Shown here: positions 33,484 to 46,535 of the stretch, one piece after another
Numbering within the stretch: position 1 is the first letter of the stretch
Layout: each line of letters begins with the position of its first letter
Origin: Rosa chinensis
Taxonomy: Eukaryota; Streptophyta; Magnoliopsida; Rosales; Rosaceae
Direction: 5' to 3'
Length of the DNA stretch: 64,000 bases
Assembly: GCF_002994745.2 (NCBI RefSeq)
Contig: NC_037093.1
Location: 19,665,555 to 19,729,554 of the forward strand
The notes under the pieces: generated by a model
Seen by the model: the letters and a program-made list of their open reading frames with translations, nothing else
Databases searched by the model: none
What the model was told of the DNA's origin: nothing
Position numbers and translations under genes: made by a program

Positions 33484-36400
33484 TGATACTAGTGCTTCAA
33501 TGCACGTATGCTCTGCAAGGGAGATATTCACTTCATACCAGCCAATCAAGGAAGAAGAACCTTTGTTCATGGGGAATGCCACAACTGCCAAAGTTGAAGG
33601 AAAAGGGAAGGTGATTCTGAAATTCACTTCTGGAAAAGAACTTGTACTTACTAATGTACTTCATGTACCTGAAATATGTAAGAACCTAGTGTCTGGTCCT
33701 GTTCTAAGTAACAAGGGATTCAAACTAGTGTTCGAATCTGACAAATTTGTACTCACCATGGGTGGGGTGTATGTAGGAAAGGGTTACCTTAGTGAAGGGC
33801 TCTTTAAACTTAATGTTGTACCTACTATGGCTGCAGCTATTAATAATAATAATGCAGGCACTAGTGCTGCTTCTATGTACATGGTTGAGTCCTCTTCCTT
33901 ATGGCATTCTAGATTAGGCCATGTTAATTTTCGTTCTTTACAAAGAATGTTAAATTTAGGCATGCTGCCAAAGTGTTCAATGAATAAAATGACTAAGTGT
34001 GAAATCTGCATTGAATCAAAATATGCAGGTCACTCTCACAAATCTGTAGAGAAATCCAATGAAGTTCTTGGTTTAATCCATAGTGATTTGTGTGATTTTA
34101 AATCAACTCCAACTCGTGGGGGAAAGAATTATTATATATCATTCATAGATGATTGCAGTAAATATTGTTATGTATATTTGATACATAGCAAAGATGAGGC
34201 TTTAAATATGTTCAAAACATATAAAGCTGAAGTTGAAAATCAACTTGGGAAAAGAATAAAAATTCTAAGATCTGATAGAGGTGGAGAATATGAATCCAAA
34301 GACTTTGCAGAATTTTGTTCCTCTCATGGCATTGTGCATCAAACTACAGCTCCATATACTCCGCAACAAAATGGAGTAGCCGAACGAAAGAATAGAACCT
34401 TGAAGAATATGATAAATTCAATGTTAATTAGTTCGGGAGCACCACATAATCTGTGGGGAGAGGCTTTGCTTACTGCAAATATGATATTAAATAGGATTCC
34501 TCATAAACTAAGTGATCAATCTCCTTATGAACTATGGAAAGGAAGATTGCCTACTTATAAAACTATGAAAGTGTGGGGTTGTCTTGCTAAAGTTCAAGTT
34601 CCCTTTCCAAAGAGAACTAAACTTGGACAAAAAACAATAGATTGCATATATATTGGCCATGCCAATAATAGTGCTGCCTATAGATTTTTGGTTTACAAAT
34701 CCGATATTGCTGATATAAGCATAAACACAATCATAGAATCTGCTGAAGCAGAATTTTTTGAAGACAATTTTCCTTACAAGGATAGAACAAATCCAAGGAA
34801 AAGAACGTATGAAGATAATACGCTGCCTCAAAGTGAGTTAAACAAAAGTACTGAAATTGGGGAAAATGATAGTTCTACTGTTCAAAAAGAAATTCTAGAA
34901 CCAAGGAGAAGTAAACGTGGAAAGATTGCTAAAGAGTTTGGACCCGAATTTATGACCTTTAATCTTGAAGGAGAACCTCAAACATATAAGGCTGCCATGG
35001 AATCCTCGGAAGCACCTTATTGGAAAGAGGCTATTCAAAATGAAGTGGAATCCATTATACAAAATAATACTTGGACATTGGTTGATTTGCCTCCTGGGCA
35101 TAAACCAATAGGCCATAAATGGATTTTTAAAAGAAAGATGAGACCTGATGGTACCATAGAAAAATATAAAGCTCGTATAGTAGCTAAAGGGTATCGTCAA
35201 AAAGAAGGTGTAGATTTTTTCGACACTTATTCGCCGGTGACAAGAATTACGTCCATACGAACTCTAATTGCTATAGCGGCTGTACACAATATGGACATAC
35301 ACCAAATGGATGTGAAAACCGCATTTCTAAATGGCGAACTAGATGAAGAAATCTACATGGAACAACCTGAAGGGTTTATTGTTAAAGGTCAAGAAAATAA
35401 AGTTTGTAAATTAGTTAAGTCTCTATACGGACTTAAACAAGCTCCCAAGCAATGGCATGAGAAATTTGATAATACACTATTATCAAATGGGTTCAAAATA
35501 AATGAATGTGACAAATGTGTCTATGTCAAAGTATGTAGAAAAGCCTGTGTCATTGTATGTTTATATGTGGACGACATGCTCATTATGGGAACGAGTAAGG
35601 ATGTAATAAATCAAACAAAGAAAATGTTGCATTCCTCATTTGATATGAAAGATATGGGAATTGCGGACGTGATTCTTGGTATTCGAATTCAACGGAATTC
35701 GGATGGTTACATACTTACTCAATCTCATTATGTAGAAACAGTCCTTAGAAAATTTGGACACTATGATGATAGACCGGTGGTTACTCCATTTGATCCCTCT
35801 AGTCATCTTAAGAAAAATCAAGGTGATAGTGTGTCTCAATTGGAGTATACACAAGTTCTTGGAAGTTTAATGTACATAATGAATTGTACAAGACCAGATT
35901 TGGCATATAGTGTAAGTCGACTTAGTAGATACTCAAGCAATCCGGGAAAAGAACATTGGATTGCCTTAGTAAGAGTCTTACGATATCTAAAGCATACAAT
36001 AGACTATGGGTTACATTATACCAAATATCCTCCCGTAATAGAAGGGTATTGTGATGCAAATTGAATTTCCAATAATTCGGAAAGTAAGTCCACAAGTGGA
36101 TACGTATTTACACTTGGAGGTGCAGCCGTATCTTGGAAATCATCAAAACAAACTGTGAATACACGCTCAACTATGGAAGCAGAATTTGTAGCCTTAGACA
36201 AAGCCGCCGAAGAAGCGGAATGGCTCAAAAATTTCCTACAAGGTATTCCATTGTGGCCAAAGCCTGTTACGGCCATTTGCATACATTGTGATAGCATGGC
36301 TGCTCTTACAAGAGCAAAGAACCAAATCTACAATGGCAAATCGAGGCATATAAGGCGACGTCACAAAACAATTAGAGACTTGCTCAAGAATGGAATTATT

Positions 36401-36514
36401 TCCATTGACTATGTAAAATCAAAGGAGAATATAGCGGATCCTTTGACTAAAGGCCTTAATAGAGAGCAAGTCCTATTTATATCGAGGGGAATGGGCTTAA
36501 AGCCAATACAATGA
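33484..36514 (+). pseudogene. Copia A pol: protease, integrase, RT, RNase H (one nonsense codon)
   Basis: Protease continues with [15 protein letters not shown]; the usual DSGA/DTGA active site is DTSA here. GAG-pre-integrase: [10 protein letters not shown] and the CEICIESK zinc ligands. Integrase core: [28 protein letters not shown] (D, D, E). [40 protein letters not shown]. RNase [39 protein letters not shown] at 36062-36064 replaces the Trp of YCDANW and cuts off RNase H; otherwise the frame is open for over 850 codons. Confidence 0.94.
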
Positions 36515-37080
36515 GTCAATACTTGGCGGAAACCTAACCTAGCAACATTGGAGATCCCATGGTCTAGGTTCAATAGGCAAACTAGTTGGGGAAGACTCAA
36601 GATATTTAACACACACATATATGCTCATTCCTAAGATAAAACAAAGTGTGTTTTCCGTTGACGATTGAGGGATGAATATTAATATATATTCTTAATAATG
36701 CTAATAGCTTTTAAGTGGGATAGTACGGACTATTCTTAATTGGCATTACCTATATGAGATTGATGTGGGGTCGCATCTATGAGAACCAACATGGCTAAGT
36801 TCTCTAAAACTCTCACGAAGTAAGGAGTTGTTCAGGACCAAAATGAACACAACCGTAAGAATTTGGACTATGTCTAGATATGATATGTCTGATACTTGTT
36901 GTCTCGGTTTACTACAAAACGTGAATAGTTCAAGACTTGAGTTCACTACTTCACAAAGTAAATCCGATAAGTATTCACTATGAAAGGTTCCAGTCCAAAA
37001 GACACATTTTCCGATGCATATCCTATCAAAGTTCTCCGAAATAACGATGCGTTCCTACTTCGATCTCTTATTTTCTATTC

Positions 37081-37124
37081 AAATGTGGGGTATTGTTAGG
37101 GTTTGAATCGAAAATGTGGGGTAT
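37081..37124 (+). promoter_or_regulatory. Duplicated polypurine tract of Copia A
   Basis: AAATGTGGGGTATTGTTAGG (37081-37100) and AAAATGTGGGGTAT (37111-37124) are near repeats about 30 bp apart. The second directly precedes the 3' LTR start TGTTGG and is the functional PPT position. The first is followed by a near-LTR-start TGTTAGG. Confidence 0.65.
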
Positions 37125-37753
37125 TGTTGGAACTTGTGGGACTTTAGTCCCACATGGAAGAAGTGTTAAAGGCTAATGGCCTTTATAGGGAGCTTCCCAT
37201 GTAAAGAAGTAAATGGATGACATGTATAGAAGTGGGTTTGTGGGCTTTTCTAGTGGGTTTCCCATTGGATTATGCAAATATATATAAGTCAAAGATGGGC
37301 CTTGGGCCTTGGGGCTCTTGGGCTCGGTTTGACTAAATCTGATTTTATTTTTTGCTTAACTGTTCAATTTTCGGATAAAATCTAACAGTTGCAATAGATG
37401 GAATCAAACAACGTCAAACAACTGCCGACGCAACTGTTCATCTTGGCTTTTATATAAGGACGACCTTCGGTCGTCATTATCCATCGATCGATCTTCTTCT
37501 TCCTTTCCCCAAAAAGTTATTCTGAGAAACATAAAGTAGAATTCGTCAGGGTCAAGTTCTTGTGCAAGAACTTGTACCAGATAGTTGTATCCTCTAGATA
37601 GACGTCTGAAACTACAGCACAAGTAGGGGCGAATTTTTGTCTTAGGTCACTGCATTGCAGGCCTCTATCTGATCAAGTTAGTGATTCAATTTCGAATTAA
37701 AGTTATTTGATTTCAATTGATTATTATTATTATATATTCAATTTGTGATTTAG

Positions 37754-37790
<37 letters not shown>

Positions 37791-37824
37791 GGTTACTGTT
37801 TGTATATACTGATTGGTTCTAACA
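37125..37824 (+). repeat. 3' LTR of Copia A (700 bp)
   Basis: Starts TGTTGGAACTTG and ends GGTTCTAACA. It contains a perfect hairpin TGTGGGACT-TT-AGTCCCACA near its start, a TATATAAG box near 37450 and a longer TA repeat (37756-37789) than the 5' copy. It is followed by TSD ATCAG at 37825-37829. Confidence 0.94.
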
Positions 37825-37829
37825 ATCAG

Positions 37830-38149
37830 AAAGTTCTGTATTCTCTTCTTCAGAAATGCTATAGTTGCTCTCCTTCGATTTCTGTTCAAATAGCTATATC
37901 CACATTCCTTATTACCATATGGATGCCAAACTTCCTCACTTCTAGACCTACGTTTGCAAATCATTGCAATCCCACCCTCGATCACTTTCAACAGCAAGTC
38001 AAAAATTACATGCATAGTGGCACAAAGAAGCTCAAATTGACGGTTGATTCGTACTTTCTTGGATACATTAATTTATCCTCTGAATATATTATTCTTAGAT
38101 TGTTATACTACTGCACGAAGGTTGTCTACCACTTTAATGATATGGGAAG
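37830..38149. other. Spacer between two Copia elements
   Basis: Continues the pre-insertion flank of Copia A. No recognisable gene; the frame 37800-38156 has no known domain. Confidence 0.4.
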
Positions 38150-38363
38150 TGTTTAAGAATAAAGGATGCAAAGGAGATTATAGAGAGAATTAGTGTATCT
38201 TTCATTGATAATAGGAGCCCTATATATAGGGAGTGCAAGTACAGAGTCTTTGAGTACAAGGAATCCTATTGTAATTAGAACTAGAAATCTAAAACATTCT
38301 CTCATATTACAATAATATAAATTAATCATAGTTTGGTAAGGAACGCACGAATATCCTTCAACA
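38150..38363 (-). repeat. 3' LTR of Copia B (214 bp)
   Basis: Bounded by TGTTTAAG and CCTTCAACA. On the minus strand it starts TGTTGAAGG and is preceded by the polypurine tract AAGGGGGAG (38364-38372). It carries the palindromic CCTATATATAGGG box also seen in the right-hand copy. Confidence 0.85.
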
Positions 38364-38573
38364 CTCCCCCTTGTGCCGTCCAAACATGATGTTATCATGA
38401 CACCATGACGCTTCAAACATTGCTTCATTAAAAACCTTGCTCTAGTAATAAAAACCCTGTGGGACAAAAACAACCTTGAGGAGGAGAAAAAGAGTACAAC
38501 ATGCCCTTCACTCTTCGAGATTAAACATGTAGACATCATACCTCCCTTTGATGTCGAGATCTCCCCCTAATTG

Positions 38574-39885
38574 CTACAATCGTGGGAGTTCGGATAATTT
38601 CCTCATTTCAATACTCTTCACATGTTTCTCGAAAGTGGATTTAGGTAACGACATTGTAAATAAGTCCGCCACATTATCCTTAGATCTGATTTGATTCACT
38701 TCAGTGTTTAGAAGTGTTTGTTGTTGCTGATTGTAAAAGAACTTAGGTGATATATGCTTGGTGTTGTCACCCTTGATGAAACCTTGCTTCATTTGTTCAA
38801 TACAAGATATTATCCTCATAAATGCACGTAGGTTTATCTGTGGTAGACTTTAAACCACAAGTTCTTCGAATGTGTGCAACTATGGACCGTAACCATATGC
38901 ATTCACGAACTACTTCATGGAGAGCAATAATCTCTGCATGATTTGAAGAAGTAGCGACAATGATTTGTTTTGTAGACCTCCAAGATATAGCGGTGCTTCC
39001 CATGGTAAAGACATAAATAATTTGGGAACGACCTTTGTGAGGGTCAGAGAGGTATCCTGCATTAGCAAAACCCATCAAAAACATCACCATCATTGTGAAG
39101 GAGAGAGGGAGGACGCCAGCCACCCTTGGTGGAGGCGGCGGCGGTGGCGGAGACAGCCTTCAAGCCAATGGAGTCTGATTCCATTCTTTCATCTTTTCTT
39201 TTCTCTATGTAAGGATAGAACAAACCCATATCTTTAAATATTGAAAGATTGTCTTTACATCAGTCCAATGGCGTCACGTTGGTGTAGGGCTACATTTAGC
39301 CAACAAGTTCAAAACAAATGAGGTGTCTGGTCTTGTATTGTGCTAAGTACAACAATGCACCTATTGTACTCAAGTAAGCACTTCTGCTATTAACACGTCT
39401 TCATCATCATCCTGAGACGAAACGGATCCCTCTTAGGGTCAAGACTACAGACGACCATGAAAGTGCTTAAATGCTTGACTTTATCAAAATGCCTAAGCAT
39501 CCATTGACACAGTATTCAAGTTCTAAATCTAGACAAAACAGTGTTCTCCCAAGGTCCTTAATCTCAAACTCGGATTTCAGGTGTACAATGATTTCCCTTC
39601 ACTCATCAAGGGTTCCAATTATGTTCATCAACATAAACCGCAAAAATTGCAAATCCAAAACTTGTCATGGAAACGCGTGGGCATATATAGTTCATCATAT
39701 CTCTTCCTAATCAAGTAGTCACTTAGTGAACGTTGCATCCTCATGGAAAACGCGCTCCGTGGTCTAGAGCCACTTGATTTGGCTAAATAAAATCCATCAG
39801 GCGGGACCTTCATGTATATTTTCGTATTTAGATCCCCATAAAGATAAGGAATGATCACATTCATAAATTGCACGTTAATGTTAGA
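38574..39885 (-). pseudogene. Copia B RNase H and RT fragments
   Basis: Minus-strand pieces read, from 39873 down: RT (PYLYGDLNTKIYMKVPPDGF), then RNase H (AGYLSDPHKGRSQIIYVFTMG, AISWRSTKQ, SSNHAEIIALHE, CIYEDN, IRSKDNVADLFTMSLP). Frames are broken and a low-complexity GGCGG stretch sits near 39130-39155. The RT is truncated at about 39885 at the junction with the repeat block. Confidence 0.82.
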
Positions 39886-39906
39886 ACTTATGGCTCTAGT
39901 TTTCTT

Positions 39907-39938
<32 letters not shown>

Positions 39939-40979
39939 ATGTGACACGATATGTATAGTGATTCGTCTCTCGCTAAGCGTCCACTTGAAATCTTTAACTA
40001 GTGTATTGGGCCTTACGGCCCAATAAGATTACAAGTGTTGTAATGGGATGAATGTTTAAGTGGGAGGAGGGGTCGCTTTTATAGGTAAGGGAACCCCTCT
40101 CCTTTACATTTTTTTCAATGTGGGATGCAAAACCACTATTCTAGTCTTAGAAAACATGTTGTGAAAGTAACTTGGCAAGGCTGGGAAGGTTGCTTCCCGG
40201 CGAGGTCTTGGCCACTTCCGACTACCATGGGGTAGGTTGTATGTCGGGCTCCGGTATGCATGTCGTGGTTGGGCCCCACCATGACTTATGGGCCCACGAA
40301 GAGGGTGTTATTATGCTTGGTGATGTAGTAAATCCTTCATATTATTGGAGGTATGTACAAGTCTCCGAAGTCCCCAAGTAAGAGGAGCTTATTGGTTGAG
40401 GAGTTATAAACATGATGTCATCAAGCTTAAGTGACGTCCGAGAGGTGCCTAGCCCTTACAAGTCCTCGAACTCCGTAAGCAAGAAGGGACTCGTTAACCT
40501 GCACAACAAAGACAAAAGCTCGCATATGTAGAATGCTTGTTGTATTGGGCAACGTATGTGAGTTGCATTGATATGCATTAGCATATATGAATGTACGAGG
40601 TGCATGATACATATTGATGTATACATGAGAATGGCGCCGAGTATGATCGATTATGATGTATAGACTCTAGAACGCATATGGTTACGTGAGCATACAGATT
40701 GCATATGATAAATGCGTGATGTGCACAAGAAAATGAACGAGGTCGAGTTTGACGAGGTTACGCTCGTGAGGTGTAAGTTTCATGAGTGGCATGAAGGCAA
40801 GAGTTTGTAACTCATGAACGGTGACTACGGCAACGCTTGTGTTTGTTTGGTTTTTCGCTCGTATTAATGGAACGTAAAAAGAATTCGATTTGTGGCAAAT
40901 GACAAATGGTAGAAGAATTCAATGTTCCATTAATGTGTATTATGTCAAGGGGATGTGAGTGTAAATCTTGGGAATGCCG

Positions 40980-41465
40980 GAAGGCAAGAGCGTGAAAGCT
41001 CGGGGGTGCCGGGAAGGGGTGAGCGGGGAGCTAGGGGGTGCCGGGAAGGCGTGAGCGGGAAACTCGGGGGTATGGTGAAGGCGTGAGCGGGGAGCTCGGG
41101 GGTGTCGGGAAGGCTTGAAAGGGGAGCTCGGGGGTGCCGGGAAGGCTTGAACGGGGAGCTCAGGGGTGCAGTGAAGGTGTGAGCGGGGAGCTCGGGGTGT
41201 CATGAAAGCGTGAGGTGGGAGCTCGGGGGCACCGGGAAGGCTTGAGGGGGGAGCTTGGGGGTGTCGTGAAGGCGTGAACGGGGAGCTCGGGGGTGCTTTG
41301 AAGGAGTTAGCGTGGTGCTCGGGGGTGTCGTGATGGCGTGAGTGGGGAGCTCAGGGGTGCCTTGAAGGAGTGAGCGTGTTTCTCGGGGGTGCCGGGAAGG
41401 TATGAGTGCGAAGCTCAGGGATGCCATGAGGCGTAAATAGGTAGCTCGAAGGTGATGCCATGAGG
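40980..41465 (+). repeat. G-rich 32-bp minisatellite, about 15 copies
   Basis: The unit approximates GTGAGCGGGGAGCTCGGGGG followed by TGCCGGGAAGGC, with 10-25% divergence between copies. Each unit holds several G runs on the + strand, so G-quadruplex formation is plausible. Because 32 is not a multiple of 3, the antisense frames give a 32-residue Pro/Ser/Arg/His-rich pseudo-repeat; these are not genes. Confidence 0.92.
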
Positions 41466-43969
41466 GATGAATGTAACCATCACTAATTATGTTGGGCTGT
41501 TTGTACAAGTCCCCAAAGTCCCTAGTCAATTAGGGTTTTCTTGCGGGGTTGATACCAAAGCGTAGCTTTGTGCCTTATAAAGAGCATAATTACTGCAAGT
41601 GTGTCGTCAATCTAGAATTTGTCGGAGCAAACACTTAAGCCCTTTCGGGTGGACCCTTGCTAGGCTCTCCAAGGAGTCGCCCACTCCTGGCTATAAACCT
41701 CCGTATGGTCGAAAAATTATTTGATGAGGGAAGCTGCGTATAAGCAGTGGGCGTTAGGTAGCGAACCTAATCTTCGATACCCAAGCATCAGGGGTTAATT
41801 ACTGGATCAGTGGCAACCGTGGGCTGTGTTAACAGGTCCCTTTACTCTTTCCCAGAGGAGAAAAGCTTGACTGCAATGCCAGGTAGCAGTAATTTGTCAT
41901 TATGAGGCGTTGCCTTACCACTTGGCTGTTGGTCGTGGAGTCTTAGACCTGTTTAGGTCTCTTTCCCGTGGGGAGAGTACGTTTGACAAAATATGGTGCA
42001 CGGAGGCTAGCCAATATATTTACATATAGAGTACATGTAAAGTGTGCTAATTGTATGAATAACAAATAAACATGGCACAATTTGTTTAATTAAGCGTCAC
42101 ATGTTTATTTAATTGAGTTGCAATTAAATAGAAGCATGACATATATGTATAGCATGTACTTGTAATGAAGTTGCTAATAGCATTTTGTTAACATGCTTAA
42201 GGATCATTGAGATCAATATTTAAAAGCATGGCATATCTAGCACGTGAGGCCTAGAAAGTGTTGCCAAATCTACGAAATGTTGTAGGCATGCTTTTAAAAG
42301 TAGTAAAAGCATGTAAAGGCATGGCAATGGCTCTAATTGAAAGAGTGTAAAAGATAAAATATAGTTACTTGTTTTATGCCGATTTGGAGTGAGTTGGAGT
42401 TAGAATTTGTATAAGTACCCAAATCATGTTGGAGTTTTCCAAGCATGACTCTCCATTGCTCCGGCAAAGCACCTTAATAGAAGGATGATTGTTTTGCTAA
42501 ATGGAAAGGTGATCAGTCATTATGTCTCCTTGAAACGAAAATAGGTGATTAGCACATGAGTATGTAAAATCAACACTAATAGCTTATGTATGTACTTTGA
42601 TAAAATTTGAAGCAAAGTAATGTTGTAGTTGAGAACAAATGACATATTTGATTGTGTGCCTCTAATGTGAATTTCAAAGTGGCCATGAAATGTTAAAGAG
42701 GCATGTTCAATAAGCCACTATGTATATACTAGACGCTGGAGCATATACATAGAGTTGTGTGCACCTAATCATTTTGCATAAGATAAACATTGGTCTAGAA
42801 TGACTATAGTGGGTTTAGATGAAAATCTGTTGCAATTGTAATACCAAAAAGATCAAGGATGAGCATGTTATATGTGCACAGTTTGAATGTATTTTTCACG
42901 AGGTAACATGTGAAGCGTTAGCTCCGAAGTAATGCATTAATTGAGTTATCCCAAAGGTAATAGAGGTGTGATGGTGGCATGCTTAAATGGGTTAACTGAT
43001 CCATCATTTTGCTAGTGCCTTATAAGATACAAAAGCTTAGATGTATGAAATTAGTGCTGACAGCTAGCCTCACCAAAACATGCTTGTGTGCAAATGATCT
43101 AAGTAAAGATAAAGCATGCGGCCAATAGATTAATACCAAATGTAAGATATGGTAAGAGCTAGCATGTATATCCAACACTTGGCATATGAATAAGTGAACT
43201 GAATGATGGCATATAGTATACTATTATCTTGACAAATATCGTTTGTCCACACTAAACTATGAATTATGTGCAATAAACATGCGTATGTGTCAATATATCT
43301 AACATCAAGTCTGAGCTGCACTATGGGAGAGTAGCCACTCACACAGTCATAAATCATTCAAATATGTTCGAGTGAGTGATACTGCAAGCATGCTTATCCA
43401 TATTCTATTGTTAATGAACGATAATCATAGAGATATGAATCCTGGCCTTTCACCGCAGCAATTGAAAGTTTGAAAAACTTATCTTCTTCTCAGCTAGACA
43501 CTTTGGAGTACTATCAAATGCTCGGAGCAGATTGCTTGATTCTTAGGAGGGACAAGCTGGGTGCTCAGAGAAGGTACAGGGGTGCCCAGAGTAGATGATG
43601 AGCAAGCTAGGTATGCGATGGAGGTGGCTGACATTCAGCGGGGGGAGAGAGATGATCGAACTGAGGTTGATGATCAGATACCCACTAGGTTGGTCTGAAA
43701 TTGATTCAAAAACTAAGGATTGATGATTAAGTAATGCCCAAATTGCTCATTCAATTCGATCATAAGTTGCAACCAATGTGTGATTGTCGAGATGGGGGCT
43801 TGAGTTGCGTTTAGTTGCAACTGAACACTGAACGCATCAAGATGAAGCAAAGATGGAGCCTGGGTGTGTGTTTGGCACTGAGACTGAGTGTACAATTGGA
43901 GTTGGGGGTGCCGCTAGGTTGGCTTTAGCGGTGTTGCTGCATAGAATCGTGCTACTAGCGGTAGCAGAG

Positions 43970-44037
43970 CTCTGGTTGGCGGAGCTTGATTAGATCAGCA
44001 GCGCTCTGGCCAGCGGAGCTTGATTAGATCAGCAATG
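43970..44037 (+). repeat. 34-bp direct duplication
   Basis: Two adjoining 34-bp units, CTCTGG(TTGG/CCAG)CGGAGC followed by TTGATTAGATCAGCA, with a decayed third partial copy extending to about 44110 (GATCCTGATCAGATCA). Confidence 0.8.
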
Positions 44038-44130
44038 CTTGATTAGCGCCGCCCTAGTCAGTAGAGCTTGGTCAGCGGTGTTTTGGCCAACGGATCCTGA
44101 TCAGATCAATGGTAGGCTCGTCCACTGTAG

Positions 44131-45830
44131 AGCTTGCTGGTCATGTCAAAGCCTATATGTGTCGGTGTCCCAAATTTCATCTCTTATGACGTCGTTGGAG
44201 TATTCAAATAGTAGTTACATATGACCCACTAAAGCGACACATAAGCTTCTCTAATACTCATTTTCATCTATAATCATTAGAGGTAATGAAAAGGAACTTA
44301 TGTCCATTCTCACTATGTGTTTCCACATGGAAACCGTTGGATCTAATATCTTTAAAATAATAAAGTTTGAATTAAGATATGTCCAAGACATGAAATAAAA
44401 GAATCGACACTTTATTAATAATAGCCAACGATTACATCATATTTTCACATCAAAATCTAATCCAAAATAATGATAATCAAATTTAGACAAATAGTCGTTA
44501 CTCAATCATTTCGGTAACTCCAATTTAGTAGCAACCGGGTAAGATAAGGAGAGATTTTGGTGGAGCTATGCTCACTTGTAAAACCGTTCTCTCATATCAA
44601 ACATTTCCTAGACATTGCAATTAATTGGATGGGCCTTGATGTGAAAGAATTATGACTATTGTCATTTATTGATAATGTTTAAGGCAAAATGCCATTACAT
44701 TTATTCTTGGAAAATAAAGACTATTAATCAAAATCTGTGACATCAACATTGTTTTCCTCACCCGATTTGAAGCTGCAATAGTGAATTGACGTCATTGTCA
44801 TCTCCATCTTCTCCTTCGGCTGCGAGATAAGCCTCATGCTCTCTCATGTCTTTATAGGCTCTGTATTGTGCAGCTAACTTTTCACTCGCATTACGTTGCT
44901 TAAACTAATGCTCAATAGATCCACATTTATGGCATCCCTCATTGTAATTGCCTCCCTTTAATTGAGGTGCATTTTAAGCATGTGGACGTCCCCCAAGGAT
45001 ATTAACACCACCACTATGATCAGTGGCGCTGGACCATCCTCTCTCATGCTGGCTAGTGTTGCTACATGTCCGCTCATCATTTTGGCGGTTTCCTTCCTTT
45101 GTAAGGTGGTTGTATGGACTCACATGCCCATTTTGTTGTTCCTTATCTTTAGAGTTCTTTTCCTTGCGCCCTCCTTAAGGTACGCTGCTATAATTCACCT
45201 TGTGAATGCTCTTAGTTTCAATGAGCCTCAAAATATAGTTCTTCACAAGGATATTGTCATGTTTCTTAGCGATTGATATAGCAATAATTAGTTGATGAAA
45301 CCTCGTGATTCTTCCAACATTGCACTTAAGCCTGTATTGCTTTGCTACCATTAATGCTGAAACAGGGAAGGTTAAAAGGGTTTTCTCAATTAGCTCTTGC
45401 TCTATGCTCTCTATTTTACAAAATCCCATCATCAATTTGATGAGTAGAGCCGCTGAATTATTTTCAAGAAATAGTCTTGAAGTCAGTGAAGCGTAAATCA
45501 TTCCACTTCACCTTCAAGTTAGGGAGGAGGGTATCTTGTATATTTCCAAAGCACTCTTCAAGCACAACCCCTAAAGCCCTAGGGTCCTTGACTGACATAT
45601 ACTCCCATCAGAGTGACTTATCCATATGTCATCTCATCAATATGAGGGCTTGAGCATCTTTAGCAGTATAAGGCGTAAATAACAAGTTTGTATTTGGCTC
45701 TCGAATTGTGGGCCAAATCCATTTGGTAGTGAGATAATTCTCGACATCAGTTACCAAACTACGATATCCTGTACTAGAAGAATCCAGATTAGCAAAGTCG
45801 AGCTTTTGCATATTGTCATTCGTCATCCTG
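44131..45830 (-). pseudogene. Copia B gag and protease remnants
   Basis: Read on the minus strand: gag start MTNDNMQKLDFANLDSS (45826), a middle piece with LIEKTLLTFPVSALMVAKQY (45501-45175), a damaged CCHC knuckle CHKCGSIEH followed by a stop (about 44910-44935), then non-coding DNA and a protease-like end. The stretch 44140-44330 matches the sequence around 63130-63330 of the plus-strand copy base for base in long runs. Frames are interrupted by stops and shifts. Confidence 0.8.
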
Positions 45831-46535
45831 AAAAGGAAAGGGAGAATGAATTAGTTTAGGAGTAAAATACTTCCACGACAACTAATTCAAGATTTCTGAG
45901 CCTCTTTGTTTCGAAGAAATCGTTTTTCCAAGAAATTTGGATTAGACCGAAACAATGATGTTTGAATGGTTGTCAAATTTCGATGCTCACGAATGCTCTT
46001 AGTTCGTAGCTTAGTGCGAACCTCTATAGTTTCGTTTTTATCAAATCCCACGTCTAAGAAAAGTGGGAGGAAGAAGAAGGGATTTTGGAAGTCCCTGAAG
46101 AAAATAAATTTAAATTTAAATTTAAAAGCGGGAACTTTAATTGTAAAACTTAATTGTTATTGAAGCTTGAAAGTCTTGATACACGAGCGTGTTGATGCAG
46201 GCGTGTAGGAGTCCTTTAGGAATGTAGGCGTGTTATTGATCCTAAAGCGGGAGGGACAGTTTCAATCCTAGTAGCTTGCAGGCAAGGCTAGCCCATAGAC
46301 GAGGCTGAGAGCTAAAGCGAGGTTATCATGAGGCGAGGGTAGTGACGTAGGCGGGCAGGCGGGCGCGGCAGGAGGTTGCATGGGCAAGCGAGGCTAGAAC
46401 GGGCTAGGACAGGCACAGGGGCACAATGGGCTGCAGGCAGCAGCGAGGCTAGCAAGGGTGCAAGCGAGGCTATCTAAGCCAACTAACAGTGATAATTTTT
46501 CTTGGGATTTTGAAATTTTGATTTCAAGGTTAGGG

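Larger units (their letters stand above)
30266..37824 (+). mobile_element. Copia LTR retrotransposon A, near-complete, with nested solo LTR
   Basis: Two LTRs in direct orientation, 5-bp TSDs ATCAG and Copia domain order (gag, protease, integrase, RT, RNase H). Gag and pol lie in one frame once the insert 31909-33483 and one TSD copy are removed, giving about 1340 codons with one TGA (36062-36064). The leader between LTR and gag ATG is only 19 nt and holds no tRNA-type PBS; see the entry at 30896. It is the best preserved autonomous-type element in the window. Confidence 0.95.
39886..44130. repeat. Unclassified repeat block inserted in Copia B
   Basis: No protein-coding region was recognised in 4.2 kb. 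Features seen: a GA run (39909-39938), a TATA-like TTTTATAGG (40077) and three copies of a motif resembling TACAAGTC(C)CCGAAGTCCCC (about 40347, 40457 and 41500). There is also a 32-bp minisatellite (40980-41465), a proline-rich antisense shadow of it, AT-rich sequence with many GCATG words (42000-43400) and a 34-bp duplication (43970-44037). It begins TGTTAGAACTTATGG, which could be an LTR start, and may be a large non-autonomous LTR element. No matching right terminus was identified. Confidence 0.45.

Noticed and set aside
40980..41465. CRISPR-like regular repeat
   Set aside because: Units adjoin directly with no unique spacers, and this is plant nuclear DNA.
40940..41529. Two minus-strand open frames with Pro/Arg/Ser-rich repeats
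   Set aside because: They are antisense translations of the 32-bp minisatellite; the frame stays open only because of the repeat composition.
45175..45501. Minus-strand frame as a host gene
   Set aside because: It aligns in order with the gag of the plus-strand Copia D, so it is retrotransposon gag.
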